In this document: positions 34,809 to 42,807 of the stretch, piece after piece
Layout: every line of letters starts with the position of its first letter
Position numbering within the stretch: position 1 is the stretch's first letter
Assembly: GCF_001280065.1 (NCBI RefSeq)
Contig: NZ_LGEA01000002.1
Span: forward strand, 62,001-126,000
DNA: 64,000 nt
From: Streptomyces sp. NRRL B-1140
GTDB taxonomy: Bacteria; Actinomycetota; Actinomycetes; Streptomycetales; Streptomycetaceae
Direction: 5' to 3'
Notes under the pieces: model-generated
Seen by the model: the letters and a program-made list of their open reading frames with translations, nothing else
The model's database searches: none
What the model was told of the DNA's origin: nothing
Program-made: the position numbers and the translations under genes

Positions 34809-35917
34809 GACTGTCCGCTCCTTCCGGCGATGCGGTTGACGCGGTCCACGGCCTGCTCGAAGCCGCGGGTGAGGTCGTCGAAGACGGCCCGGACGCTGCG
34901 TTCGCTGTTCATACGGCCGACGATCTGGCCGACCGGCGTGCCGAGCAGCGGATCGACCTCGTACTTCTGGATGCGCGAGACGGCCTCCGCCACCAGCAGG
35001 CCCTGCAGGGGCATGGGCAGGGTGCCGGGCCCGGCCGGGTCGTCCCAGGCGTCGGTCCACTCGGTGCGCAACTGGCGGGCGGGCTTGCCGGTCAGCGCAC
35101 GGGAGCGGACGGTGTCGCCGGAGCCGGCCGCGAGGAGCTTGCGGGTCAGGGCGGGCGAGTGGAGGTCCGCTTCGGTGGTGGTCAGCCACAGGGAGCCCAG
35201 CCACACCCCCTGGGCTCCCAGGGTGAGGGCCGCGGCCACCTGCTGTCCGCTGCCGATGCCGCCCGCGGCCAGGACGGGCAGCGGTGCGACGGCGTCGACG
35301 ACCTCCGGGGTGAGCACCATGGAGGCGATCTCGCCGGTGTGTCCGCCCGCCTCGTAGCCCTGCGCAACGACGATGTCGATCCCGGCGTCCTGGTGCTTGC
35401 GGGCGTGCCGGGCGCTGCCCGCGAGGGCGGCGACGAGGACGTCCTGGTCGTGGGCGCGGGCGATGACGTCGGCGGGCGGGGAGCCGAGGGCGTTGGCGAG
35501 GAGCCGGATCGGGTAGTCGAAGGCGACGTCCAGCTGGCTGCGGGCGACCTGCTCCATCCAGCCGGTGATGCGCCATCCGGACGCCTCGCCCTCGGCGAGT
35601 TCGGGCACACCGTGTTTGGCGAGGGTGTCCCGGACGAACTGCCGGTGCCCTTCGGGGATCATCGCCTCGACGTCGGCTTCCGTCACGCCCTCGACCTTCT
35701 TCGCCGGCATCACGACGTCCAGCCCGTACGGCCTGCCGTCGACGTGGGCCTCGATCCAGTCCAGGTCGCGCTTGAGTTCGTCGGGGGCGGTGTAGCGGAC
35801 CGCGCCGAGCACGCCGAAGCCGCCGGCCCGGCTGATGGCCGCGGCGACGGCGGGGAACGGCGTGAAGCCGAAGACGGCGTGCTCGATTCCCAGGGTCTGG
35901 CTCAGCTCCGTCTGCAT
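34805..35917 (-). CDS. Nitronate monooxygenase-family flavoprotein (IpdC-like)
   Basis: 370 residues of an FMN TIM-barrel. VFGFTPFPAVAAAISRAGGF opens the barrel, then IVVAQGYEAGGHTGEIASMV (His and glycine-rich loop of the family), VLAAGGIGSGQQVAAALTLG and GAQGVWLGSLWL form the phosphate-binding part. True nitronate monooxygenases share this plan, but so does IpdC, the flavoprotein of steroid C/D-ring degradation in mycobacteria. The coupled FadD4-like gene and the operator shared with a steroid-side-chain-like locus favour the latter type. This is inferred; the sequence does not settle the substrate. Confidence 0.8.
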   Translation of the reverse strand: MQTELSQTLGIEHAVFGFTPFPAVAAAISRAGGFGVLGAVRYTAPDELKRDLDWIEAHVDGRPYGLDVVMPAKKVEGVTEADVEAMIPEGHRQFVRDTLAKHGVPELAEGEASGWRITGWMEQVARSQLDVAFDYPIRLLANALGSPPADVIARAHDQDVLVAALAGSARHARKHQDAGIDIVVAQGYEAGGHTGEIASMVLTPEVVDAVAPLPVLAAGGIGSGQQVAAALTLGAQGVWLGSLWLTTTEADLHSPALTRKLLAAGSGDTVRSRALTGKPARQLRTEWTDAWDDPAGPGTLPMPLQGLLVAEAVSRIQKYEVDPLLGTPVGQIVGRMNSERSVRAVFDDLTRGFEQAVDRVNRIAGRSGQS

Positions 35918-35955
35918 GGGCGCAGGATGCCGGAGTCCCCCGGAGGACGGAAGAG

Positions 35956-35978
35956 GTTTTCTGATGCTCCGTCAGATT
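35956..35978. promoter_or_regulatory. Inverted-repeat operator, copy 2
   Basis: GTTTTCTGA-N6-GTCAGATT matches copy 1 at all 17 fixed positions; the repeat itself is TCTGAT-N5-GTCAGA at 35960-35976, with one mismatch in the left arm. It lies 39 bp upstream of the nitronate-monooxygenase-like start, where it could block RNA polymerase. Confidence 0.72.
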
Positions 35979-36066
35979 GGTTGGGGGCTTTCCGCCGGAT
36001 TCGCGGTGACACCCGGGGGACATACTTCCCGGGACATGCGAGGCGGTCGATGCGAAGGGATGCGCG

Positions 36067-37848
36067 GTGACGGGCAGAGCGGCGAACGGCGGACCGACCC
36101 GGCGTCAACTGGCCCGAGCGGGCGTGGCCCTGGGCGGTGCGCTCACCCTCGCCCCGTTGCCCGCGGGGCCCGCCGAGGCCGCTCCGGCAAGGAGCGGCCG
36201 CCGCCCCACCCTGCGGCACGGCTCCGCCGCACGCGCCGGGCTGCTCCCCTCCCATCTGCGCCGGCTCGTCGCCGACGCGGAGACGTTCCTCGCCCCCTCC
36301 CCCAAGCATCCCTGGTACGCGGGCGCCGTCCTGCTCGCCGGACGCGGCGGCACCGTCGCGCTGCACCGGCCGATCGGCATGGCGGTGCGCTACCGGGCCT
36401 ACGACGAGAAGACCGACACGGGTGTCGAGTTCCCGCCCGGCGAGCAGATCCCCATGGCCGAGGACACCGTCTTCGACCTGGCGTCGGTGTCGAAGCTGTT
36501 CACCTCGATCCTCGCCGTGCAGCAGATCGAGCGGGGCGCACTGGGGCTGGAGGCGAAGGTCTCCTCGTACCTGCCGGACTTCGCCCGCGCGGGCAAGCAG
36601 GACATCACGATCCGTCAGCTCCTCACGCACACCTCCGGGTTCCGTGCCTGGATCCCCCTGTACGGTGCGCCCACGCACGAGGACAAGCTCCAGCTCATCT
36701 GGACCGAGAGGCCGGTCAGCGCGCCAGGCGCGGCGTATCTGTACTCGGACCTGAACCTCATCTCGCTGCAGCTCGTGCTGGAGCGCGTCACGGGCCGCAC
36801 TCTGGACACCCTCCTGCGCGACGAGATCACCGCGCCGCTCGGCATGCGCCGCACCCGCTACAACCCGCCCGCGTCCTGGCGGCCGAAGATCGCCGCCACG
36901 GAGGACGCGCGTGCACCGTGGTCCGGCCTCGACCGGGGCCTGGTGTGGGGCGAGGTGCACGACGAGAACGCCTTCGCACTGGGGGGCGTCGCGGGTCACG
37001 CGGGTGTGTTCTCCGACGCCTGGGACCTCGCGGTCCTCGGCCGTACGCTGCTCAACGGCGGCGTCTACGGGCGGGCCCGCATCCTGAGCCCGGAGTCGGT
37101 GGAGCTGATGTTCACCGACTTCAACACCGCCTTTCCCGGAGACGAGCACGGCCTGGGCTTCGAGCTGTACCAGCACTGGTACATGGGTGCGATGGCCACG
37201 CCGCGCACGGCCGGGCACACCGGCTTCACCGGCACCTCGCTGGTGCTGGACCCGACGACGGACTCGTTCCTGATCGTCCTCGGCAACTCGGTCCACCCGG
37301 TGCGGAGCTGGCGTTCCGGTTCGGCCCCCAGGGTCGCCGCGGCGAACCACATGGCGCGGGCCGTGCCGGTCCGGCCGGCGCGGGGACGCACGGCCTGGTT
37401 CTCCGGGACGGCCCTCTCCACGACGGCGACCCTCGCCCTGCCCGCGCTCGACACGTCCGCCGGCCGGGCGCGGCTGCGCTGCGCGCTGTGGTGGGACATC
37501 GAGCCGGCAGCCGACGTGCTGGTCCTGGAGGCCTCGGCCGACGGCGGCACGAGCTGGCAGCCCGTGCCCTTCACCACCTTCCGCCGCGGTCAGCACCCTG
37601 AGCAGCACCCGTCGGGCTCGGTCACCGGCTGGTCCGGCCGCGTCTGGCACGGGCTCACCGCCGACGTACCCGCCGCACGGGAGCTCACCCTGCGCTGGCG
37701 GTACACGACGGACCGGCTGTACGTGGGGCGCGGCTGCTACGCGGACGGCCTGCGTGTGGAGGACGCCGGGGACCTCCTGTTCGACGAGCGGCGCCCGGCG
37801 GACGCGGCGCGCGTGCAGGCCGTGGGGTGGACGCGGGAGGCCGACTGA
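36067..37848 (+). CDS. Tat-exported serine beta-lactamase-fold hydrolase with C-terminal beta domain
   Basis: 593 residues. A twin-arginine signal (PTRRQLARAGVALGGAL) precedes a class C beta-lactamase/esterase domain (about 75-430) with SxxK in LASVSKLF, YxN in LYSDLNLISLQL and HTGFTGTSLVLD in place of KTG. LTHTSGFRAWIPLY is typical of penicillin-binding-protein-like esterases. The last 150 residues (CALWWDIEPAADVLVLEASA...) look like a beta-sandwich, perhaps carbohydrate-binding. The GTG at 36067 follows GAAGGG. Substrate unknown; beta-lactam resistance should not be assumed. Confidence 0.85.
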   Translation: MTGRAANGGPTRRQLARAGVALGGALTLAPLPAGPAEAAPARSGRRPTLRHGSAARAGLLPSHLRRLVADAETFLAPSPKHPWYAGAVLLAGRGGTVALHRPIGMAVRYRAYDEKTDTGVEFPPGEQIPMAEDTVFDLASVSKLFTSILAVQQIERGALGLEAKVSSYLPDFARAGKQDITIRQLLTHTSGFRAWIPLYGAPTHEDKLQLIWTERPVSAPGAAYLYSDLNLISLQLVLERVTGRTLDTLLRDEITAPLGMRRTRYNPPASWRPKIAATEDARAPWSGLDRGLVWGEVHDENAFALGGVAGHAGVFSDAWDLAVLGRTLLNGGVYGRARILSPESVELMFTDFNTAFPGDEHGLGFELYQHWYMGAMATPRTAGHTGFTGTSLVLDPTTDSFLIVLGNSVHPVRSWRSGSAPRVAAANHMARAVPVRPARGRTAWFSGTALSTTATLALPALDTSAGRARLRCALWWDIEPAADVLVLEASADGGTSWQPVPFTTFRRGQHPEQHPSGSVTGWSGRVWHGLTADVPAARELTLRWRYTTDRLYVGRGCYADGLRVEDAGDLLFDERRPADAARVQAVGWTREAD

Positions 37849-37852
37849 TCAG

Positions 37853-39430
37853 TCACCCTCCGGTGTTCTCCAGCACGGCCATGGCGGCGTTGTGTCCCGG
37901 CACCCCGCTGACCCCTCCCCCGCGCACCGCGCCCGCCCCGCACAGCAGCACGTTCGCGCGGCCGGTCTCCACGCCCCAGCGGCCGGTGCCGTCCTGGGCG
38001 TAGGGCCAGCTCAGCTCGCGGTGGAAGATGTTGCCGCCGGGCAGGCCGAGGTCCCGCTCCAGGTCGAGCGGGGTCCGGGCCTCGATGCAGGGCCGTCCGT
38101 CCGCGTCGGTGGCCAGGCAGCCGGCGAGGGGTTCGGCCAGGTGGGCGTCGAGCTGAGCGAGGGTGGACTTCAGCAGGTCCTCGCGAGCGGCGTCGTTGTC
38201 CCGTTCGAACAGGCGGGCCGGGGTGTGCAGGCCGAAGAGGGTGAGCGTCTGGTAGCCCTGCGCTGCCAGGCCGGGGCCGAGGATGGTGGGGTCGGTGAGC
38301 GAGTGGCAGTAGATCTCCGAGGGCGGCGCGGCGGGCAGGTGCCCGGCGGCGGCCTGGGCGTAGGCGGTGGCCAGTTGCTCGTAACCCTCGGCGATGTGGA
38401 AGGTGCCGGCGAATGCCTCGCGCGGGTCGACGGCGCTGTCGCGCAGCCGGGGCAGCCGCTTCAGCAGCATGTTCACCTTCAGCTGCGCGCCTTCGGCGGG
38501 CACCGGCGGCGTGTCGCCGGTGAGCTCCGCCAGGGCCCGCGGTGAGGCGTTCACCAGGACGTGCCGGGCGGCGACGGTGCCTTCGCCGTCGGCCGTGCGG
38601 TACGTGACCTCTACGGTCCGGCCGTCCGTGGCGATGCGCTGCGCCTCGTGGCCGGTGGCGAGGACCGCTCCGGCCGCACGCGCCGCGCCGGCGAGGGCGT
38701 CGGTGAGCGCGCCCATGCCGCCGACCGGCACGTCCCAGTCTCCGGTGCCGCCGCCGATCACGTGGTAGAGGAAGCAGCGGTTCTGCTTCAGGGAGGGGTC
38801 GTGGGCGCCGGCGAAGGTGCCGATGAGAGCGTCGGTGAGGACGACACCGCGCACCAGGTCGTCCTGGAAGTGCTCCTCCACGGCGACACCGATCGGCTCC
38901 TCGAACAGCATCCGCCAGGTCTCCTCGTCGTCGAGGCGGCGGCGCAGTTCCTCGCGTGCGGGCAGCGGTTCCGTGAGGGTCGGGAAGATCCGCCGGGCGG
39001 CGCGGCCGGTCCTGCCGTAGAACTCCTGCCAGGACCGGTACTCGCGGTCGGAGCCCGTGAGCCGGGCGAACGCCTCCCTGGTGCGGCGCTCGCCGCCGCC
39101 GACGAGGAGTCCGGTGGACCGGCCGTCGCGTTCGGCGGGTGTGTAGGAGGAGACGGTACGGGTGCGGACCCGGAAGTCCAGCCCGAGGTCCCGGACGATC
39201 TTCTTCGGCAGCAGGCTGACCAGGTACGAGTAGCGGGACAGCCGGGCGTCGACCCCGGTGAAGGGCCGGGTGGACACCGCGGCGCCGCCCGTGTGGTCCA
39301 GCCGCTCCAGGACCAGCACGGAGCGCCCGGCCCGGGCCAGATAGGCGGCGGCGACCAGGCCGTTGTGGCCGCCGCCGACGATGACGGCGTCGTAGGTCCG
39401 GTGTGCGCGGGGTCCCTCGGGTGCGGTCAT
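37853..39430 (-). CDS. Phytoene-desaturase-like FAD oxidoreductase (PYROXD2 type)
   Basis: 525 residues. The dinucleotide fold opens with YDAVIVGGGHNGLVAAAYLA then ERLDHTGGAAVS, and the C-terminal FAD motif is NVLLCGAGAVRGGGVSGVPG HNAAMA. VGGMGALTDALAGAARAAGA is the substrate-domain segment of the phytoene desaturase/PYROXD2 branch. No carotenoid genes are nearby, so a carotenoid role is not supported. The ATG at 39430 has no ribosome site; a leaderless message or a GTG at 39445 is possible. It lies tail to tail with the Tat hydrolase gene, four bases apart. Confidence 0.83.
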   Translation of the reverse strand: MTAPEGPRAHRTYDAVIVGGGHNGLVAAAYLARAGRSVLVLERLDHTGGAAVSTRPFTGVDARLSRYSYLVSLLPKKIVRDLGLDFRVRTRTVSSYTPAERDGRSTGLLVGGGERRTREAFARLTGSDREYRSWQEFYGRTGRAARRIFPTLTEPLPAREELRRRLDDEETWRMLFEEPIGVAVEEHFQDDLVRGVVLTDALIGTFAGAHDPSLKQNRCFLYHVIGGGTGDWDVPVGGMGALTDALAGAARAAGAVLATGHEAQRIATDGRTVEVTYRTADGEGTVAARHVLVNASPRALAELTGDTPPVPAEGAQLKVNMLLKRLPRLRDSAVDPREAFAGTFHIAEGYEQLATAYAQAAAGHLPAAPPSEIYCHSLTDPTILGPGLAAQGYQTLTLFGLHTPARLFERDNDAAREDLLKSTLAQLDAHLAEPLAGCLATDADGRPCIEARTPLDLERDLGLPGGNIFHRELSWPYAQDGTGRWGVETGRANVLLCGAGAVRGGGVSGVPGHNAAMAVLENTGG

Positions 39431-39493
39431 GGTTCTTGGTAACACGGGGTGATCCGGGTCGGCCAGACGGCGCCTGCCCCCGTCCCGCCGGGG

Positions 39494-41725
39494 TCAGTGA
39501 CCGGCCGCGGCTCGCTGCTCACGCAGGGCCGCCACTCTTCGGTACAGGGCCATGGCCTCGGTGCCGCGGCCGAGCTGTTCGAGGCAGTGGGCCTCGTCGT
39601 TGCGGCTGGCGAGGGTGTCGGGGTGGTCGGCGCCGAGGACGCGTTCGCGGGCGCCGGCCACGCACCGGTACTCGGTGAGCGCGTCGGCCCAGCGGCCCAG
39701 CCAGCCGAGGCCGACGGCGACCTCGCGGCGGCTGACCAGGGTGTCCGGGTGGTCGGGGCCGAGGACCTGCTCGCGGAGCGCGGCCACGTCACGGGATTCG
39801 GTCAGGGCCTCCTCCCAGCTGCCGAGCCGGCCGAGGTTGACGCAGATTCCGTGCCGGGCGCGCAACGTCTCGGGGTGGGCGGAGCCCTGGCTGCGGGTGC
39901 GGTCCGCGACCAGGCCGCGGTAGAGGTCCAGGGCCTCCGCGCTGCGGCCGAGCCGGCCCAGGCTGATGCCGATCTCGTGCCGGGCGGCGAGCGTGTCGGC
40001 ATGGTCGGGGCCGAGGGCCCGGCCACGGGCCTCGGCGACGTCCCGGTAGATCTCCAGGGCTTCGGCCCAGCGGCCCAGCTGGCCCAGGGTGTAGGCGACT
40101 TCGTAGCGGGTGACGAGCGTGTCGGGATGGTCCGGGCCGAGCACGCGGGCCCGGGCTGCGGCCACCTCGCGGGCCATGCGGGAGGAGTCCTCCAGACGGC
40201 CGAGGCGGCTGAGGTTGAAGGCGAGGTTGTGGCGGCAGCGCAGGGTGTCGGGGTGGTCGGGGCCCATGAGCTGCTCGCGGGCGGTGAGCACCGAGGTGTA
40301 GACGCGGTGGGCGTCGAAGGGGCGGCCCAGCCGGCCGAGGACGTAGGCCATCTCCTGGCGTGCGGCCAGCGTGTCGGGGTGATCGGCGCCGAGGGTGCGG
40401 ATCCTGGCAGCGGCGACGTGCTTGTACTCGCGCAGGGCGTCCGCGGCGCGGCCCGTGCGGCTCAGGGTGAAGGCGATCTCGTAGCGGCTGGAGAGGGTGT
40501 CGGGGTGGTCGGGGCCGAGGAGGTGTTCGCGTTCGGCGGCCACGGCCCGGTGCACCTCGCCCGCTTCCGTCCAGCGGCCGAGCCGGCCGAGGCTCAGCCC
40601 CGCGTTGTGCCGGCCGGCCAGGGCGGTGAGGACCTCGGTGGGCGGGGCGGGCCGCTGCGCGGGGACGGGTTCGGCGACGACGGGGCCGGTGGCGGGCCGT
40701 GCGATCCACTCGCCGGACAGCCCGGCCGCCGGGTCGGGTGGGGTGGTCCGCAGTCCCGTGCCGGTCGCCTTGTGGCCGGTGGTCATGCCGCGTGTCCAGG
40801 CGGGCAGCCGGGCCGGACCCGCCGGCTCGCCGGGAGCGGGGCGGGCCCCCACGACGGCGGGTGCGTACGCGGGCGCGGCCCGGTGGGCGCTGATCCGGCG
40901 GGCCAGCTCGCGGGCGTCGTCGGGGCGCTGCGCGGGTTCCTTGGCGAGCAGGTCCAGGATGATCCGCTCGAGGTACTCGGGCAGTTCGGGCCGGTGCTCG
41001 CGCGGCGGGCGGGGTGGGGTGTCGCGGTGGCCGACGAGGATCGCCCAGGCGTCGCCGAGGTCGAACGGCGGTACGCCGGTGGCGATCTCGTACAGCACAC
41101 ACCCGAACGAGTACAGGTCGCTGCGCCGGTCGACCTCGGTGCCGCCGATCTGCTCCGGGGACATGTAGTGCGGGGTGCCCATGGCGATGCCGGTGCCGGT
41201 CAGCCGTGAGGTGAAACCGATGTCGTGGCCGAGGCGGGCTATGCCGAAGTCGCAGATCTTCACGGTGCCGTCGCCGAGCCGCATGATGTTCGCGGGTTTC
41301 AGGTCCCGGTGGACGATGCCCTGTTCATGGCAGTAGGCGAGGGCGGCGGCGACCTGCTCGGCGATCTCCTCGACGTCCGCGACGGGCAGCGGGTGCTGCT
41401 TGTTGTCCTCCAGGAGCTGGCTGAGGTTGCGGCCGTCCAGCAGCTCCATCACGAGATGGAGGACGCCGTCGGACTCGCCGAAGTCGTGCACGACGGTGAT
41501 GCCCCGGTGCTGCAGCGCGGCGGCCACCCGCGCCTCGCGGCGGAACCGCTCCCGCAGCACACGGGTGAACGCGTGATCGTGGTTCGGGCCCAGCGGTTTG
41601 AGGCACTTGACGGCGACGTGCCGGCCCAGGGACTCGTCCCGGGCCCGCCACACCTCGCCCATGCCACCCCGCCCGATCAGATCGAGCAGCCGGTACCGGC
41701 CCTGGATGAGCCTGTTGTCCCCCAT
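39494..41725 (-). CDS. Ser/Thr protein kinase with nine C-terminal TPR-like 42-residue repeats
   Basis: 743 residues. The kinase domain (about 10-275) has the Gly loop IGRGGMGEVW, Lys in HVAVKCL, HRDLKPANIM, DFGIARLG and GTPHYMSPEQIGG, so it should be active. A Pro-rich linker (about 290-365) contains no evident membrane helix. Nine nearly exact 42-residue repeats follow, each like LGRLGRxxEALxxYRxVAxx with LGPDHPDTL at its end, matching the kinesin-light-chain/NB-ARC type of TPR. A soluble scaffold kinase sensing or binding a partner through the repeats is likely. The adjacent upstream gene is the MpaB-like protein on the same strand. Confidence 0.9.
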   Translation of the reverse strand: MGDNRLIQGRYRLLDLIGRGGMGEVWRARDESLGRHVAVKCLKPLGPNHDHAFTRVLRERFRREARVAAALQHRGITVVHDFGESDGVLHLVMELLDGRNLSQLLEDNKQHPLPVADVEEIAEQVAAALAYCHEQGIVHRDLKPANIMRLGDGTVKICDFGIARLGHDIGFTSRLTGTGIAMGTPHYMSPEQIGGTEVDRRSDLYSFGCVLYEIATGVPPFDLGDAWAILVGHRDTPPRPPREHRPELPEYLERIILDLLAKEPAQRPDDARELARRISAHRAAPAYAPAVVGARPAPGEPAGPARLPAWTRGMTTGHKATGTGLRTTPPDPAAGLSGEWIARPATGPVVAEPVPAQRPAPPTEVLTALAGRHNAGLSLGRLGRWTEAGEVHRAVAAEREHLLGPDHPDTLSSRYEIAFTLSRTGRAADALREYKHVAAARIRTLGADHPDTLAARQEMAYVLGRLGRPFDAHRVYTSVLTAREQLMGPDHPDTLRCRHNLAFNLSRLGRLEDSSRMAREVAAARARVLGPDHPDTLVTRYEVAYTLGQLGRWAEALEIYRDVAEARGRALGPDHADTLAARHEIGISLGRLGRSAEALDLYRGLVADRTRSQGSAHPETLRARHGICVNLGRLGSWEEALTESRDVAALREQVLGPDHPDTLVSRREVAVGLGWLGRWADALTEYRCVAGARERVLGADHPDTLASRNDEAHCLEQLGRGTEAMALYRRVAALREQRAAAGH
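39497..40609 (-). repeat. 126-bp tandem coding repeats of the TPR kinase (nine copies)
   Basis: Eight full 42-codon units and one partial unit run without spacer or indel from about 40609 to 39497. The DHPDTL core ends the full units, with only DHADTL and HPETL variants. The uniform length suggests expansion by unequal crossing-over. Boundaries are approximate. Confidence 0.82.
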
Positions 41726-41786
41726 CTCGCGCGACGCTCCCCCCGGTAGCTGTCCGCCCGCCCCTCGGCCCACCCAGTATGGCGGC

Positions 41787-42635
41787 CTATCGTCCGAGTT
41801 TGTACGGTGCGGGGCGGGCGTCGGGGCCGAGCCTCTCCATGGCGCGCAGGATGTGTTTGGGCGGGAGTTGCCAGCGCACACGTGCGGGAACGCGGCGCAG
41901 CAGGAGGCCTGCGAGGCGCAGTCGACGGGTGACGGCGGCCGGGGCGGGGGCCGGCCTGCCGTACAACTCGTGGGCGTACGGCGGCAACGAGGCGTACGCC
42001 AGGTGTGCCACGCGCCGCCACAGCACCTCGCGCGCCGGCACGAGGAGCGGGTGGGTCGGCGGGCGGAGCAGGAAGTCGTCCACCTCACGTGCCTCGGGAC
42101 CCGAAGCCAGAACCGGGCGCACCTTCTCGAAGTACGCGGCCAGCTCGGCCCGGTCCCCCGGTACGGCGTCGGGGTCGAGGCCCACCAGGCGTGCGCTCTG
42201 CCGGTGTTCGGCGACGTAACGGTCGGCCTCCGCGTCGGTGAGCCGGAATCCTGACCGGCGCGCGACATGCAGGTACGAGTCGATCTCGGCGCAGTGCACC
42301 CACGTCAGCAGGGCGGGTTCGTCGACTCCGTAGCACTCACCGGTGTCCGGGTCGGTGGCGGTCAGCATGCGGTGGATCTTCCGGACCCGGGCCCCCGCGC
42401 GCTCCGCCGCCTCGGTGGTGCCGTACGTCGTCGTGCCGACGAAGCTCGCGGTGCGCAGGAGGCGGCCCCAGGCGTCCCGCCGGAAGTCGGAATTCTGCAT
42501 GACCCCGCGGACCGCGCGTGGATGCAGGGCCTGGAGGTAGAGCGCACGGACGCCCGCGATCCACATCACGGGGTCGCTGTGGAGCTGCCAGGTCACCGAT
42601 TCCGGACCGAACAGCCCCGGGTCCGCGCCGGTCAT
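41787..42635 (-). CDS. Oxygenase MpaB-family (DUF2236) protein
   Basis: 282 residues. LQALHPRAVRGVMQNSDFRR (about 37-56) and GTTTYGTTEAAERAGARVRK are the diagnostic DUF2236/MpaB segments, followed by LTWVHCAEIDSYLHVARRSG. The family includes the latex-clearing oxygenase Lcp and fungal MpaB, and uses conserved His/Arg around a heme-like site. The start ATG at 42635 is supported by GGAGGTGAGG; the longer frame upstream looks non-coding. It is on the same strand as the kinase gene, 61 bp before it. Confidence 0.85.
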   Translation of the reverse strand: MTGADPGLFGPESVTWQLHSDPVMWIAGVRALYLQALHPRAVRGVMQNSDFRRDAWGRLLRTASFVGTTTYGTTEAAERAGARVRKIHRMLTATDPDTGECYGVDEPALLTWVHCAEIDSYLHVARRSGFRLTDAEADRYVAEHRQSARLVGLDPDAVPGDRAELAAYFEKVRPVLASGPEAREVDDFLLRPPTHPLLVPAREVLWRRVAHLAYASLPPYAHELYGRPAPAPAAVTRRLRLAGLLLRRVPARVRWQLPPKHILRAMERLGPDARPAPYKLGR

Positions 42636-42748
42636 GCGCCTCACCTCCGCCCCGGCGGACACGATGACACAGGTCGCACAACAGGTCGAGAGGCTGTCCT
42701 CCGGACCACCGCCGCCTAGTGGTTGAGGATTCACCTACCCTGCGGGAG

Positions 42749-42767
42749 TTTGGTAAGCCTCGCCTTA
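42749..42767. promoter_or_regulatory. Putative iron box (DmdR1/IdeR operator)
   Basis: Read on the minus strand, TAAGGCGAGGCTTACCAAA agrees with the iron-box consensus TTAGGTTAGGCTNACCTAA at about 15 of 19 positions. It lies 40 bp upstream of the lipoprotein ATG and adjoins a TATAT that could be the -10 element. Repression by iron-loaded DmdR1 would make the transporter iron-starvation inducible. Binding is inferred from the match. Confidence 0.7.
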
Positions 42768-42807
42768 TATGCTGACGCCGCCGATCTCCCGCACGACAGG
42801 ATCCGAC

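Noticed and set aside
36067..37848. Beta-lactam resistance gene
   Set aside because: The fold is class C-like, but KTG is replaced by HTG and an extra C-terminal domain is present; such secreted hydrolases are usually esterases or peptidases.
37853..39430. Carotenoid biosynthesis gene
   Set aside because: The PYROXD2-like branch is not a true CrtI, and no crtE, crtB or crtY lies nearby.
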